From Knufia peltigerae (Eukaryota; Ascomycota; Eurotiomycetes; Chaetothyriales; Trichomeriaceae), in assembly GCA_030247855.1 (NCBI GenBank), contig JAPDRN010000069.1:62001-126000 (forward strand): a stretch of 64,000 bases of DNA, read 5' to 3'. Numbering within the stretch: position 1 is the stretch's first letter; each line of letters opens with the position of its first letter. The translations under genes and the position numbers were made by a program. Shown here one piece after another: positions 53,609-64,000 of the stretch. The notes beneath the pieces were generated by a model. The model did no database searches. It saw only the letters and a program-made list of their open reading frames with translations, and was not told the origin of the DNA.

Positions 53609-55197
53609 TTATGGAACACGGCCGCCACTACCAACGTCCATCTTTGCAAGTCTGTAACGTACAGCTTCTCGAACCAGATCACTCCCCCAAACCTCACTCA
53701 TGAATTCGAGACCGGCGACATCTCCCCTTTCGGGCTCACCAAGGACAACGCTGAGATCGCGCTTCTGTGAAGTGAGCCATTTTTCAGTGGTGTCAATGGG
53801 ATCTTTGGACATGGCGGTGAAGAACTTCCACCGGGCCTTGGAATGACGGATGGCTTGCACAAGCACAGCAATCTCATCGTTGATTCTGGAAATTTCACGG
53901 TTTCGTACGATATTTTCGGGACTGTTCGTGTTCTTGATCATCAATGCTCGGAGTGGGTCTTCGACCATGACCTGTACGTCGTAGACCGTCGGTTCGGGGT
54001 TTTGGTGGAATTCTTCGTCGACACGGATCGTATAAGGTAGCTTGATAGGCGGTAGAGGGTGGAGATGGGCGAGGATGCGCTCAGGTACTTGTGGGAAGAA
54101 AATGGTGTCTGTGCCGAAAATTTGGCGGAGGTTACTGTCGCATCGAATAGTCCGACGTTCGTCGTCTTCCTGAAGATTGAAGAATTTCACGTACTCCCAG
54201 AGTCCCATGACCACTTCAGCTCGGTCTGCTTCTTCCATATCCAAGGCGTCTGCGAGAGCTTTACTCAGCCGGAACCGTTCAGGTTGCTCGTCGCGGGTGA
54301 GGCAAATGGTGATATTTTGGTTGTGATCGCCTTTGCGCTTAAAGTACATAGTGTCGGTATCCGCATTGTCGGGCGTCTTTTTCCAGTTCACCGTCACATT
54401 CTCATCAGCAGTGTATTCGTGGCTATGTCCTTCGAATTCGACGTGCATGTCCTTCCAGAACCAGCTGAATGCTCGAGACGGTGTTTCGATTAGAGTCTTT
54501 ATCTTTGGCTTCTTCGGTGATAATGACTCTCCTTCGGCATCATCTTCGTCCTCGTCGTCACTTCTGTAGCTGATATCGTCCTCCTTGTATTCAAGCAGTT
54601 GACCATGAACTCTAACTCGATATGAGGGCGTCTTCAGGTCTTCGAGCCTAAAAGTGTCACCATCAGGCCATTCGGTCTGCCAGAATTGATCTTCTACAGT
54701 GTTAGAGATCCAGATGCGCATAGTCTTGAAGTGTTTGGTGTTTCTGCTGGCACTATCCAGGTACTCCAACCGCTTTCGCATCGTGATGGCATCCAGTCGC
54801 TTCTCTGCTTCCCGAAGCGCATCGTACTGCTTCACGCCCTCGCCGATGATAATATCCTCGAGATTATCAGGGAGGTCAAGATCGGTGGGCTTTCGCGCAA
54901 TGCGCTGAGCTCTCTGGTGATCGGCCGCTGCGATTCGCGCTTTTTGCTGGGCTTCGATAAGGGCTTGTTGTTCACGCTGAGCAGCTTGTTGGGCTGCGTG
55001 CATGGGATTTGGGGCACCTCCGGGATAGGCCACTGCACCAAAATCTATTAGCAAACTGTTCTCGGTGGTCATGATAATTGGCTTCTTGCGGGTTTGACTG
55101 GAGAATTCCTAGTCAATTCAAACTCACCAGGTCGTCGAGCCTGCGGCGTTCTACCTTGCGCCTGACCGTATTGGCGGTAATTCATTTGAGAATTCAT
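53609..55197 (-). CDS. SWI/SNF complex subunit, BAF60/Snf12/Ssr3 type with SWIB domain, 497 aa
   Basis: Exons are complement(55128..55197) and complement(53609..55032); the 95-nt intron joins a Gln/Arg-rich start (MNSQMNYRQYGQAQGRTPQ) to VAYPGGAPNPMHAAQQAAQR. A coiled-coil, Ala/Gln/Arg-rich segment and the DAITMRKRLEYLDS region precede the SWIB/MDM2-fold domain near residues 270-350 (RFRLSKALADALDMEEADRA, VVMGLWEYVKFFNLQ, IRCDSNLRQIF). The C-terminal helical part (REISRINDEIAVLVQAIRHS) is typical of BAF60 proteins. It is a nuclear chromatin-remodelling subunit. An unspliced read would start inside the intron at MTTENSLLID, which lacks the conserved N-terminus; the spliced form is preferred. 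A divergent promoter is shared with the phosphatase gene at 55805. Confidence 0.92.
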
Positions 55198-55804
55198 ATT
55201 CTACGCAGCTTGGCGATACCGACACCGATGTAGACAAGTGAAGGAGAGATGGGTGTCACCGCTGATATAAGTGATTGGTTTAATCGCATCTGTGTCTTGT
55301 AGGAATTTGAGATGGTGACAATGAAGTCGCGCGCATCGCGATTATCAGCCTAGTCTGTATTTGGCGATACGCCTTGGCAGGCGTAATAAAGCAGCGTGTA
55401 GAATTGCCAGGCTGGTCAGACACAAAGCAGTGTTCGCTGCGACTATTGCAAAGGCTTGACCTATGCACATTGCTCCTTGGGATAATGGAATAGGTCGTAT
55501 GATATGGATATGGAGTCCATATTTGTACTACTTATAAGCTTTGTACCATGAGTATTCCTAGGCATTATTGAAAACCTGCTGTGCCGCTAGATGTTACGGG
55601 AGTATTGGGCAGCACATCTTGTCAGACCAAATCCCGTTGTGCCAACTCACTACTCCGTAACTTCCTTCCTAAACTAACCGCTCCTCGTATCGCTTCTTCA
55701 CCCCAACGCCCAAATGTCCATAGCGCACGACAACTCGTCTTAAATAATCACAAAATACCCTCGACCGTCTCTTATATCAACAGGTCAATGTCTGGTGCAC
55801 AACA
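55198..55804. promoter_or_regulatory. 607-nt divergent promoter between SWI/SNF subunit and phosphatase genes
   Basis: Outward-reading genes on both sides. A TACTCCGTA copy of the recurrent motif is at 55651-55659. No gene seen. Confidence 0.5.
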
Positions 55805-57373
55805 ATGGGCAAACCAAGACTCATAATCCTCATCCGCCATGCACAATCCGAAGGCAACCGTGACAAAAGAATCCATCAGACCACGCCGGATCACAAGGTA
55901 GGGCTCACCAGCGAAGGCCACACACAAGCCCTTGAAGCTGGGCAGAAGCTCCGAGCCCTCCTCCGCAACGACGACACTCTCCACTTCTTCATATCCCCTT
56001 ACCGTCGCACGCGGGAGACCACAGAGGGAATTCTCAGCGGGCTATGTTCCAACGACCCGGTTCCCTCGCCGTTCCAGCGATCCCACATCAAAGTTTATGA
56101 AGAGCCCCGGCTCCGCGAACAAGACTTTGGCAACTTCCAGCCGGGGACTGACGAGGTTGAGCGCCTGTGGCGTGAACGTGCCGAGTACGGCCACTTCTTC
56201 TACCGGATCCCCAATGGGGAGAGCGGCGCTGACGTCTACGACCGCGTCTCGTCCTTCAACGGATCCCTATGGCGCCGCTTCTCCGAAGATAACATGGCCA
56301 GCGTAGCCATCCTCGTCACGCACGGCCTGTGTAGTCGGGTGTTCCTGATGGCGTGGTACCATTACAGCGTCGAGTTCTTCGAGGACCTCCGCAACATCAA
56401 CCACTGCGAATTCCTGGTCATGAAACTAGGCGCCAACGGGCGGTACGTCCTCCAAAACAGTCTCCGACGCTGGTCCGATCTTAGGAGAGAACGGGCGGCG
56501 AGGAAAAGTATCTCCCAGTCTCCTGTGCCAGTGGAGTCGATCCCCGTACGACGTTGGGCTTCGAACCGTGCCGCGGCTCATGATCCCGGTAGTTCCGGTA
56601 CAGGCAATGTCAACAGCAATAGCAACAGTAACGGCACAAACAGTCACCTGCCTCGTCCCTCGCGGAAGAACACGGCAGACATGTTTCGTGACGAGCGTGA
56701 AGATGTCGAGGATAAGCGTCATCAACAACAACATCAGCGTCGAGACAGCGTGAACAGGGCCAGGGACAGAAACCAGAGCCAAAACAAGAGCCACAGCCAG
56801 GGTCAAACCCGGGTACAATCGACAAGCAGCACCCTCCGAACCTCCCTCAACAACCTCGCACTTGAGACGTCGTCCAGGAAACCCGGTCTGAGAGCTTATT
56901 TGGGTCGTGACGGAGGGGGATCGAGGTCCGGGGCAGCGTCACCTTTTGGATCCGACGACGAAGAAAGTGATGGTACACCACATTCGGAGTTCAAAGTGAA
57001 GGGTGGTTTTGACAATAATGATGACCACGGTTACACCCAGAATCAGGGTCATGGCCACGGTCACGGTCACGGTCATGCTGGTCATGGTCACGGCCGTAGA
57101 AACAGCCACGTTCAACAAACGCCCAAACTCTCGGCATCGTCACTGGCCCGGGCGTTGAGGGGAGACTTTGACCTCGACGGAAACAATACTGGCCACAGTC
57201 GGTCGTTCGATGACAGGACGGCCGTGGCGGACCCGTTAGGTGATCAACCTAGTGACGCTGAGGTCGAAGAAGCGGATTTAGAAATGGGTACGAAGCGACA
57301 AGAGGAGTTGGAGATGGAGCATATCCTTGAAGAGGAGAGACACGAGAGAAGTCATGGAGGGAGTGTTTATTGA
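55805..57373 (+). CDS. histidine phosphatase superfamily protein, DET1-like, 522 aa
   Basis: Single exon. The catalytic signature LIILIRHAQSEGNRDKRIHQ holds the phospho-accepting His12 and Arg of RHxxSxGN. FFISPYRRTRETTEGIL supplies the second Arg, YEEPRLREQDFGNFQ the conserved acidic loop, and AILVTHGLCSRVFLMAW the second catalytic His. The pattern fits yeast Det1 (YDR051C), a phosphatase linked to sterol transport. The catalytic domain ends near residue 240; a ~280-residue fungal extension follows, rich in Ser/Asn/Gln/Arg, then a Gly-His repeat, then an acidic end. The extension has no domain I recognise and is probably disordered. Confidence 0.9.
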   Translation: MGKPRLIILIRHAQSEGNRDKRIHQTTPDHKVGLTSEGHTQALEAGQKLRALLRNDDTLHFFISPYRRTRETTEGILSGLCSNDPVPSPFQRSHIKVYEEPRLREQDFGNFQPGTDEVERLWRERAEYGHFFYRIPNGESGADVYDRVSSFNGSLWRRFSEDNMASVAILVTHGLCSRVFLMAWYHYSVEFFEDLRNINHCEFLVMKLGANGRYVLQNSLRRWSDLRRERAARKSISQSPVPVESIPVRRWASNRAAAHDPGSSGTGNVNSNSNSNGTNSHLPRPSRKNTADMFRDEREDVEDKRHQQQHQRRDSVNRARDRNQSQNKSHSQGQTRVQSTSSTLRTSLNNLALETSSRKPGLRAYLGRDGGGSRSGAASPFGSDDEESDGTPHSEFKVKGGFDNNDDHGYTQNQGHGHGHGHGHAGHGHGRRNSHVQQTPKLSASSLARALRGDFDLDGNNTGHSRSFDDRTAVADPLGDQPSDAEVEEADLEMGTKRQEELEMEHILEEERHERSHGGSVY

Positions 57374-57615
57374 TAGTGTGGGCATGGGCAAGGGTATGAG
57401 GAAGAGCATGAGCAAGAGCTTGAATACGACACGAGCCTGAGTATGAACATGGGCATGAGCATGAATATGAACATGATATGAGCATTCATTGTCGGCATTG
57501 GTAGTTATTACAAGCGTGAGGTTATAGAAAACAGAAAAGATGCACATCATACTGAGGTATCTACAACATTGATATATCGATATATCAGATTCGATACGGA
57601 GTATATCAGATATGA

Positions 57616-60097
57616 TTACGGTTCGTCAAAAACACGACTCACTCTCTTCCACAAGGTTCTTTTATCAACCACCATTTCCTTGGTAGGGTAGATTCGTAAG
57701 TCGGCTTCTCTGGGTACGAATTGAAGTGGTGTCATGTTTCCCCGATGGTCCATTCGGTTCGTGTCCGTGTCCTTTTCTGTGTTGCTGTTGCTGTCGCCGT
57801 TGCCGAACAAGTACGACGGGAAATGATTCACACCATTCACACCTGCCACGTTTGGACCTTTGGTTCTTCGGAGCGGTAGGTCTGTGAACCTCCTCAGGCG
57901 GTCCGTGAGGTCCAAAAACCGACCGTCTCGAGGATCAGCAGAGATTCCACCTTTCACAATCTCCGCCGTTTCAAGGATCTCACGAAACCTCCAAAACGCA
58001 GCGCCCTTGGTGGTTCCCAAGATTTGCATCTTTCGTCCCTTTTCGGTGCCTGAATCGTGTAGGTACCCTCTTGTATTTGTCTTCGTCGTGTCCATGCCCC
58101 TCGGTGGTATACCACCTACGACGACACTCTTGGCCCCGAATTTTCCCTCGGTGGCACTCGTAGTGGTACCCGCGCCCTTTCCCTTTCTTGTCGACAAGAG
58201 TAATTCCACAAACACTGCGCATGTACTGGCACAAAACCCATCCGTCAAAATCACGACACTTTCCGGTTCAAACACCGGTTCAACAGTACCGAGAACATCC
58301 TCATCCTTTTGTGTGTTGTTGTGTAGCGTGTGTCGTCGTCCTTGAAGACCACGTGGAGCGGTGGCCGTGCAATTGATCCTAAAAGGAGACGTCGATTGTT
58401 TTTGTCCTCGACATGTATGTAGCTCATTTGAACCAGAACGGGACTCTGAACCGTAAAATTCATCCCACGACTCCCATGCTTTTCCGTCGGTGTCAAGAAG
58501 TGATCGAATATCAAACGAGCTGTCGGCTCCAGACCCATTCCCAATCCTAGTGGTACCCGCACTGGCATGAGAATTGTAAGAGTAATGATAGTATCCCTCA
58601 CTCAAATCCTTTAGTGCATCCGACTTGCGCATGTTACCGTAAACTTCATATTCCATGTCTGGAAATATACGTCTCGCCGTGTCAACTCCCAATTCGAGTG
58701 TACCGCCTCCATTCCCAAATAGGTCGATGATCAATTTTGTCTTGCCCAGTGATCTACACGTTTCCAAGAATTGACTCAGTCCAAGTTGAAACTCGGTAGC
58801 GTCGTCATAAACAGAAAAATCGAGAATCACTAGGACCGCCACTGAATCGTCGAAATCGTCGACAAAGTAACCCGTCATCCTTCCCTTGGTGTCGGTGAAG
58901 ATGGGTGAAGGCGGGTAGAATGGTAAATTCTTCATGACAAATTCGGATTCTGGTCTTGTTGTTTCATGCTCATGCTCATGCTCATCCTCTTTCGTGGTAT
59001 GAGGACTGTTCTCTTTTGCAGTATCTGGTGCATCGGACACCACCACGTCTCCATCCCAGTTGCAGAATTTCTCATACGCGCTTCTCCCATCATAGACTCG
59101 GTCGAAATCGGCATGCACCTCTGCAGTGGTTTGGATGCGGATGATTGTACCATTGTCGAAACCAAACACCGTCTCCGGGCCGGGATAGAACACCGGGTTC
59201 GGAAACGCTCCTTGTGTAGTGGACAGGTCGAACTCAGTCAATTGCGAAATTTCAAAAAACAAATGATTGTATGCGGCGTGTGGGTCATGAAACGGTATCG
59301 CGGACTGGTCGAGGCGAGTGACCATGAATTCGTCGACCGGCATGCCGTTAATGCTGGTTATCGGCGACGGAGTGTATGCGAGTCTGTCCGCTTCGTCGAT
59401 CCAAGCAAGTATAGGAATGACATTGTCGTCATCGTCATCGACGATGGTGATCTCGAGCACATCAGACACAAAATAAATCTGGATTGGCTTCTTCTCCTTG
59501 GGGTCTGTTGATACCGATACAAGACTTGCACCTGGGATTTTGAACGATCCAATCCCGAATAAATCGGGGATGAAGTTGAAATGAGCGTCGCGTGCCGAGA
59601 GGAATATCTTGTAGAGGGCTGTCTGGAAGGTGTATTCGGATTTGTGTCCACCAGAAACAACGTCATCGGCAAGGGATTTTAGAGACGCTTTGACATCGAC
59701 AGGTGAATGGGCCCAATCGTCAGGAGGGGCGGAGAGATGGTCCAAAGTTGACTGCAGTTCGATATATGGTTCTAATGCGTCAAGGAGGTCTAGAGCGGAG
59801 GTTTGATTGAGTGGGATCGACTGTAGACATGAGTGGAAAAGAGCGCCATCCACGATCGCTGTGTCGATTGAGGTCAGTGATTGAGTATAAGAATAAAACC
59901 ACATATGAAAACACAAGAGCTACAGTACCTGTATCCATCCTTGTACCTGAGGGTTGGGTGGCGAGGTAAGAAGCACCGGAGACGATGGCACTGACTTGGG
60001 CACATGGTTCGTAAGACAAAGAGGATTGAAGCGGCGTTGGTTGGGCAAAAAGGGCAGTGGGAAAAGGACATAATGAAACGATATAGGATAAACGCAT
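57616..60097 (-). CDS. secreted S41/CPAF-like peptidase-family protein, ~803 aa
   Basis: Exons are complement(59929..60097) and complement(57616..59858). The N-terminus is a signal peptide (MRLSYIVSLCPFPTALFAQ), followed by EPCAQVSAIVSGASYLA and the CLQSIPLNQTSALDLLDAL block of fungal CPAF-type proteins; the Cys residues are probably disulphide-bonded. The catalytic half has KLIIDLFGNGGGTLELG and VVILTDGFCASTCAVFVELL, where the Ser after CA is the expected nucleophile of the tail-specific (S41) fold. A linker (KEDEHEHEHETT) and a ~70-residue Ser/Gly/Thr insertion before TVEPVFEPESVV are unusual. An alternative donor 18 nt upstream (...QPS then GTACAA) would remove six residues (GTRMDT). It is likely extracellular; activity is not proven by sequence. 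Confidence 0.88.
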
Positions 60098-61421
60098 ATG
60101 GTATGAGATGAGATGTCAAGGCATCGACGGAGAGTGAAGATCATTGATACAACGCTTGATACAAGGCATCACAGCAGACAGAAAGGGATGCTTTTGTTTT
60201 CTTGTGTAGATGAGAGCATGGAGAGTATTGGTCGACGACGGCGACAAGGAGTATGTTGATGGCCATCAATGAGAGTAACAGTAGCAGTAACAGTATGCGG
60301 TTAGCATTCGAGTCTTGGACCCTGGCTAGGCAGGGGCCTTTGAACCAGTAGTATCCGTATGAGTACACCCTACGGAGGAGGGAAAGGAAGCCAGTACGGA
60401 GTGTTTGACATGTGAGAGTGTTGTGTGTCTGTGAGATAGGGAGAGAGAGAGGTACGGAGTACGTACTTTGCGTGCGTGTACATACAGTACCAGAAGATTG
60501 AGTAGTACGTAACTCCGTACTCAACCTCCAGTACGAGGACGGTAGCATCTTGACACCGCCCACCGTGAGAGAGAAGACCCATATGGAGTTCTCCATGTAG
60601 AGGACGAGCAATTGAAGTCTGAGCTTTCAATCGTACTCTGGACTCCGTAGATAGACGACTTACCTGTTACGGAGGACAGTACAAGAGACTATCTCCACAG
60701 CTTTTGATTCATCAAAGAAATGGTCAGGTTAAAAGATCCACCGGCTTCTGGCCAGACGAACGGGGGATCCATATGTGTTCTCGCATGACTTGAGATTATC
60801 ATGTCAAAACTCGGCAGTACTCGTATTGTATGTACTCATAGCGAAGGAGACGTCTTTTCAGCTTCGTCGGACACATAGTGTACCCGCATTCCGTATCACA
60901 TGGTGGTGAACTGTTGCTGAGGCAGGAGTAAGTCGACGTTTTGTATTTTTGAGATACATGGAAGAGCAACGGAGGAGAATCTCTGTATGATGGAGCAATG
61001 ACCGCGCGTAACGAGCATCCATACAATCCAAGAAATGATCTACTGAAGCGAAGAACAATCAAGAAGAAAATGGTGAAACTCCAAGGGGTGTCGATGTGTC
61101 GATGAAGATGCACGCCATGCCAGAATCGGTCATTCCGATCCACATAAGGGGAGGCAGTGCAATGAACCTCTCTGCTCTTCTTGCGAGTATTTCGCGATAA
61201 GACCGATGACCGTGATAACCACAAGGAGAAAGCGAGATGAGAATGTAAGGAGTAAAAAGGAGAACGAACGTGCTCACTGCATCAGACACCAATTGCTTGA
61301 TTTTGTCAGATATCCTTCGTATGCTCATACCGCGTAACTAACTAACTAACTAATGGTACAAAACAAAACATCAAGGTTGGTATCATACAATTGTACCCCT
61401 CCCCAGACTTGGGAAATCAGT
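60098..61421. other. 1.3-kb intergenic region rich in the TACGGAGTA motif
   Basis: No gene seen. At least three TACGGAGT/ACTCCGTA copies cluster at about 60394, 60452 and 60513, with looser copies near 60371, 60642 and 60670. TAACTAAC repeats lie near 61335-61350. Confidence 0.5.
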
Positions 61422-63581
61422 CTAGTAACTCTCCCATACTTGTTGTCCCATGGCCACAAGCCGATTGAACAGTTCATCTCTCTCACTGAGCGCCATCGCA
61501 CGATATTTCTTGCCGTCCTTGGTCACAATTTCAATTCCATCTTTGACTTCTCTGCTCGTGGCCCATCCGACCACTATCTTGCCTTTCCAACCAAGACCTC
61601 CAATCTTTTTGATCTCAATGATGTCAGGTATCGAAACGGCCCAGTCGGGCTCTCGTGGCATGCTCTCGACGCCTTCGTCTCCATCAAGGTGGGTGGTGAA
61701 ATACACACATGGCGACGCCGGTCTGTGGCCTTTTGCTGGTGACACCCTACTGTCCACGTACACAGCACCCTTGCGGCCATTGTATCGTCCTTTGAATTCC
61801 ACCGGCCCTTCAACAGGCTTCTGCCTCATCTCATCTCGTGAAGGCAACACACCCAACTTTTCCTTGGCATGATGAGATCCAAGAGCAGCTCGGGCAGAGT
61901 CTGTCGCGAGTTTCGTTTCGACTCCCCCAGCTGTGGTATGTTTGAATGCAGACATGAGCTTGGCCCCGAAACCTCCCTTTTTCTTCTTTTGATCTTCACC
62001 CTCCGCGGCTTCTTCTCCGCTCGGCTGATCCACCGTGATAGCATCTTCGATTTCAGATTGTGTGGCGTCGAGTCCACCATCGGTAATTGCATGTTTGTCG
62101 ACATCGTCTGCTGGCTTGTCGGGAGGGGGTTGCTGAGATTTTGGTGGGGGAGGCAATGGAGCTCGGTTGGCTTCACCAATTCGAAGCAAGGTGACGGTAA
62201 GCTGTGCATTGGTCGGTACGCCTTTGAGCAGCGTGTTGCGAATTTCCAGATACTTTGGCCAGTCGGGAATCTTCTCGTTCAAAAGCGCAATACCTCGTTG
62301 CATCAATGGATCAGAGAAAAAAGCAAACCCGGTAAAGAACGTGGTGCCCTTGACAACCCACTGTGACTTGACAAACAACGAGAGCAACAGAAGCGGGACG
62401 AAGATGGCACCTAATTGAAGGCGCTTATTCTGCTCAAATGGTGGTGTAGGAGACAAAGCATTGGCTAAACGCTCCCAGCCATCCGAGATATCCCCAATGG
62501 CGTGCATGGCAGGACGCATCTTGGCCCAAACAGCTGCCTCCATAGGTTGCTTGGTCTTGTCATGAGCTTTCTCTGGAGTACCACCCTGCGCAGCGGAAGA
62601 AGCATCGGCAGCGCTGGTCGCAATCTTTGTCGGGTCAGGCATACCACTGTCCAGAGTCTTGCTGCCACCTTCGTCATCTGGGTTTGATTGATCATGACGA
62701 CCGGCGGCACTTGAGATGGCCACCGAAGCAATGCCATTGACGAGGTTACTCGCTTCCTGTTCGACAGCTTCGCCTTTGTATTTCTCCGGGGCACCAGTCA
62801 CACTATCAGTACTTCCTAGTACTCCTGCTTTCGGCTTCTGCACACCGCCTGTTTTGTGGTTCACGAGAGCAATCGGCGCAGGAGGGAAGAGGATGTCGCG
62901 TGAGCGTGGCACTGTGATCAGCACGATTAGGGTTGCCAATATAGTGGGAACGATAAAGTCGAAGATCCATGCCAGGAAGTAGATTGCAGCGAAACCAGCC
63001 GTTCGACGTGGCTCACGCCATGATCTCAGCCTTGCAATGTGTTTTCCAAAAGCAATGAAGCCAACGATAACTGTCATGTACAGTCGCTCAATGTTGGCGC
63101 GCAGTTTGTCAGGGGAGAAATCATCCTCTTCGGCAATGTTCAGATCCAATCCTCCTGGTGGTGCTTCCGGGATGGCTTTCACATGGTACATTTGCTGGCG
63201 ACGTTGGTTAGCCTAGACTCTGACCATTCTCTTCCTTGCTTGTATTGTACTTGCCTTGTTGAACCTTCTCACCAACGTCCACAGATCTTCATTTGGCAGT
63301 CCACCCACCAGAGTCCCTACACCCACAGCGTTGGCTTGCCATCCTAGATTGGTTGTGCGATTTTCCCTACCAGCCTTTTGAGCCGAACCCAATACTTCAT
63401 GATCACCCGCACCGGTGGCCAATTGGTGGCTTGTAGAAGTGTTTTGGCCCAGAGGAGCCTTGTCCGTTGCCGTTATTGGTTTCGAGGCCTCGGTGATTCG
63501 TTTGCGAAATTCAGAATCTGGGTTCTCTTCTGCAGGCGGAGTGGCCCCTCCGTCGCGGAAGACATAGCCCGGAGCGGGCAT
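61422..63581 (-). CDS. DUF3292 fungal membrane protein, 699 aa, GC-AG intron
   Basis: Exons are complement(63255..63581) and complement(61422..63194). The 60-nt intron has a GC donor in a strong context (AAG then GCAAGT) and a CAG acceptor; it joins RRFNK to QMYHVKAIP without shifting frame, where the family is continuous. The protein has an N-terminal LRRFNKQ region, two close hydrophobic segments (MTVIVGFIAFGK and FAAIYFLAWIFDFIVPTILA), a third (LGAIFVPLLLLSLFVK), and a C-terminal domain ending DELFNRLVAMGQQVWESY with SRDEMRQKPVEGPVEFKGRY before it, typical of DUF3292. The biochemical function is unknown. The start is the Met of MPAPGYVFRDGG; an in-frame Met 15 codons upstream (63626) is the alternative. 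Confidence 0.87.
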
Positions 63582-64000
63582 GATAAAGGGTCTTTGCAGA
63601 GTTTCTGGTGGCTGTGAGGTGTGCAAAGGAAGTAGAAGGAAGACCAGTATGTGTTTAAGAAGAGTGCTGGACGATATCTCACAAGGACAGAAAATGTTTG
63701 CTGCGTACCCAGGTGGTTGTTCTATCCAAGCAGCCTGCGCAAAAAGCCGTTAGCGATGGGCGGATGGGTTGACGTCACTTGCGTCCTTTCGCTCGGGGCG
63801 TCACTAGGCGTCATTAGGGGCCACTAACAGACGCTTAACGGATTCTCGTAGGCGCCCGTGAGCCCCGATCGCCCCCCAGAATCCCTATCATCAACCAATC
63901 GTCAGCCGTCGCCAATCTGCACTGGGATTTCATCTCTTTGTCTCCTCAGACATTTGTACCCACCACTTCCTTTCCTGGCCTTCCGTCTTCCCACTTTGAT
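63582..64000. other. promoter region of the DUF3292 gene, at the window end
   Basis: No gene seen. Three near-copies of GGCGTCACTAGG/GGCGTCATTAGG/GGCCACTAACA lie at 63795-63830, a small local repeat. Confidence 0.5.

Overview
The window looks like nuclear DNA of a filamentous ascomycete (Pezizomycotina), most likely a eurotiomycete or black-yeast relative. The reasons are short 47-115 nt GT-AG introns, intergenic spaces of 0.2-1 kb with one 6.7 kb exception, three long Zn(II)2Cys6 regulators including a UaY/PPR1-type protein, an amadoriase, a secreted CPAF/S41-like protein and a DUF3292 protein. No species can be named from sequence alone. No tRNA, rRNA, CRISPR array, intact transposon or polyketide/non-ribosomal synthetase gene was seen. 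Gene models were built by hand: introns were placed wherever a splice pair restores the frame and the family motif, and the summed exon lengths were checked to be divisible by three.

Layout. 1-4.7 kb: a 5'-truncated nuclear-looking protein, a small mitochondrial protein and a seven-repeat Ish1-type secretory/nuclear-envelope stress protein. 4.7-12.2 kb: redox genes, namely the haem protein Dap1 (four exons), a Baeyer-Villiger-type flavin monooxygenase, a peroxisomal fructosyl-amine oxidase and a ketopantoate-reductase-family protein. 12.6-20.9 kb: an amino-acid permease, a Zn2Cys6 factor divergent from a GNAT acetyltransferase, and a mitochondrial JmjC/cupin protein. 21.1-24.2 kb: a UaY-like purine-utilisation regulator, followed by about 6.7 kb with no supportable gene.

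30.9-42.8 kb: an MFS exporter, a seven-exon mitochondrial class-III CoA-transferase, riboflavin synthase, a second MFS transporter and a third Zn2Cys6 factor. 43.3-45.1 kb holds the most distinctive structure: the 3' half of an MFS sugar-transporter gene lies head-to-head with, and directly abuts, a 2-oxoglutarate/Fe(II) oxygenase gene. Both are broken by nonsense codons, and the second also by frame-breaking changes. 45.9-50.0 kb: an FAD-dependent amine/amino-acid oxidase convergent with a second amino-acid permease, a plausible uptake-plus-oxidation pair. 51.2-63.6 kb: housekeeping genes (mitochondrial Obg GTPase, SWI/SNF BAF60-type subunit, DET1-type histidine phosphatase), a secreted S41-like protein and a DUF3292 membrane protein with a GC-AG intron.

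How the genes relate. Several neighbours share nitrogen or redox chemistry (two permeases, amadoriase, DAO-family oxidase, UaY-like regulator, flavin monooxygenase), and riboflavin synthase makes the flavin precursor. Each gene has its own promoter, so a coordinated pathway is inference only. No clearly new defence or biosynthetic system was found. The best leads are the decayed gene pair at 43.3-45.1 kb, the 6.7 kb gene desert and a recurrent intergenic GTACGGAGTAC palindrome.
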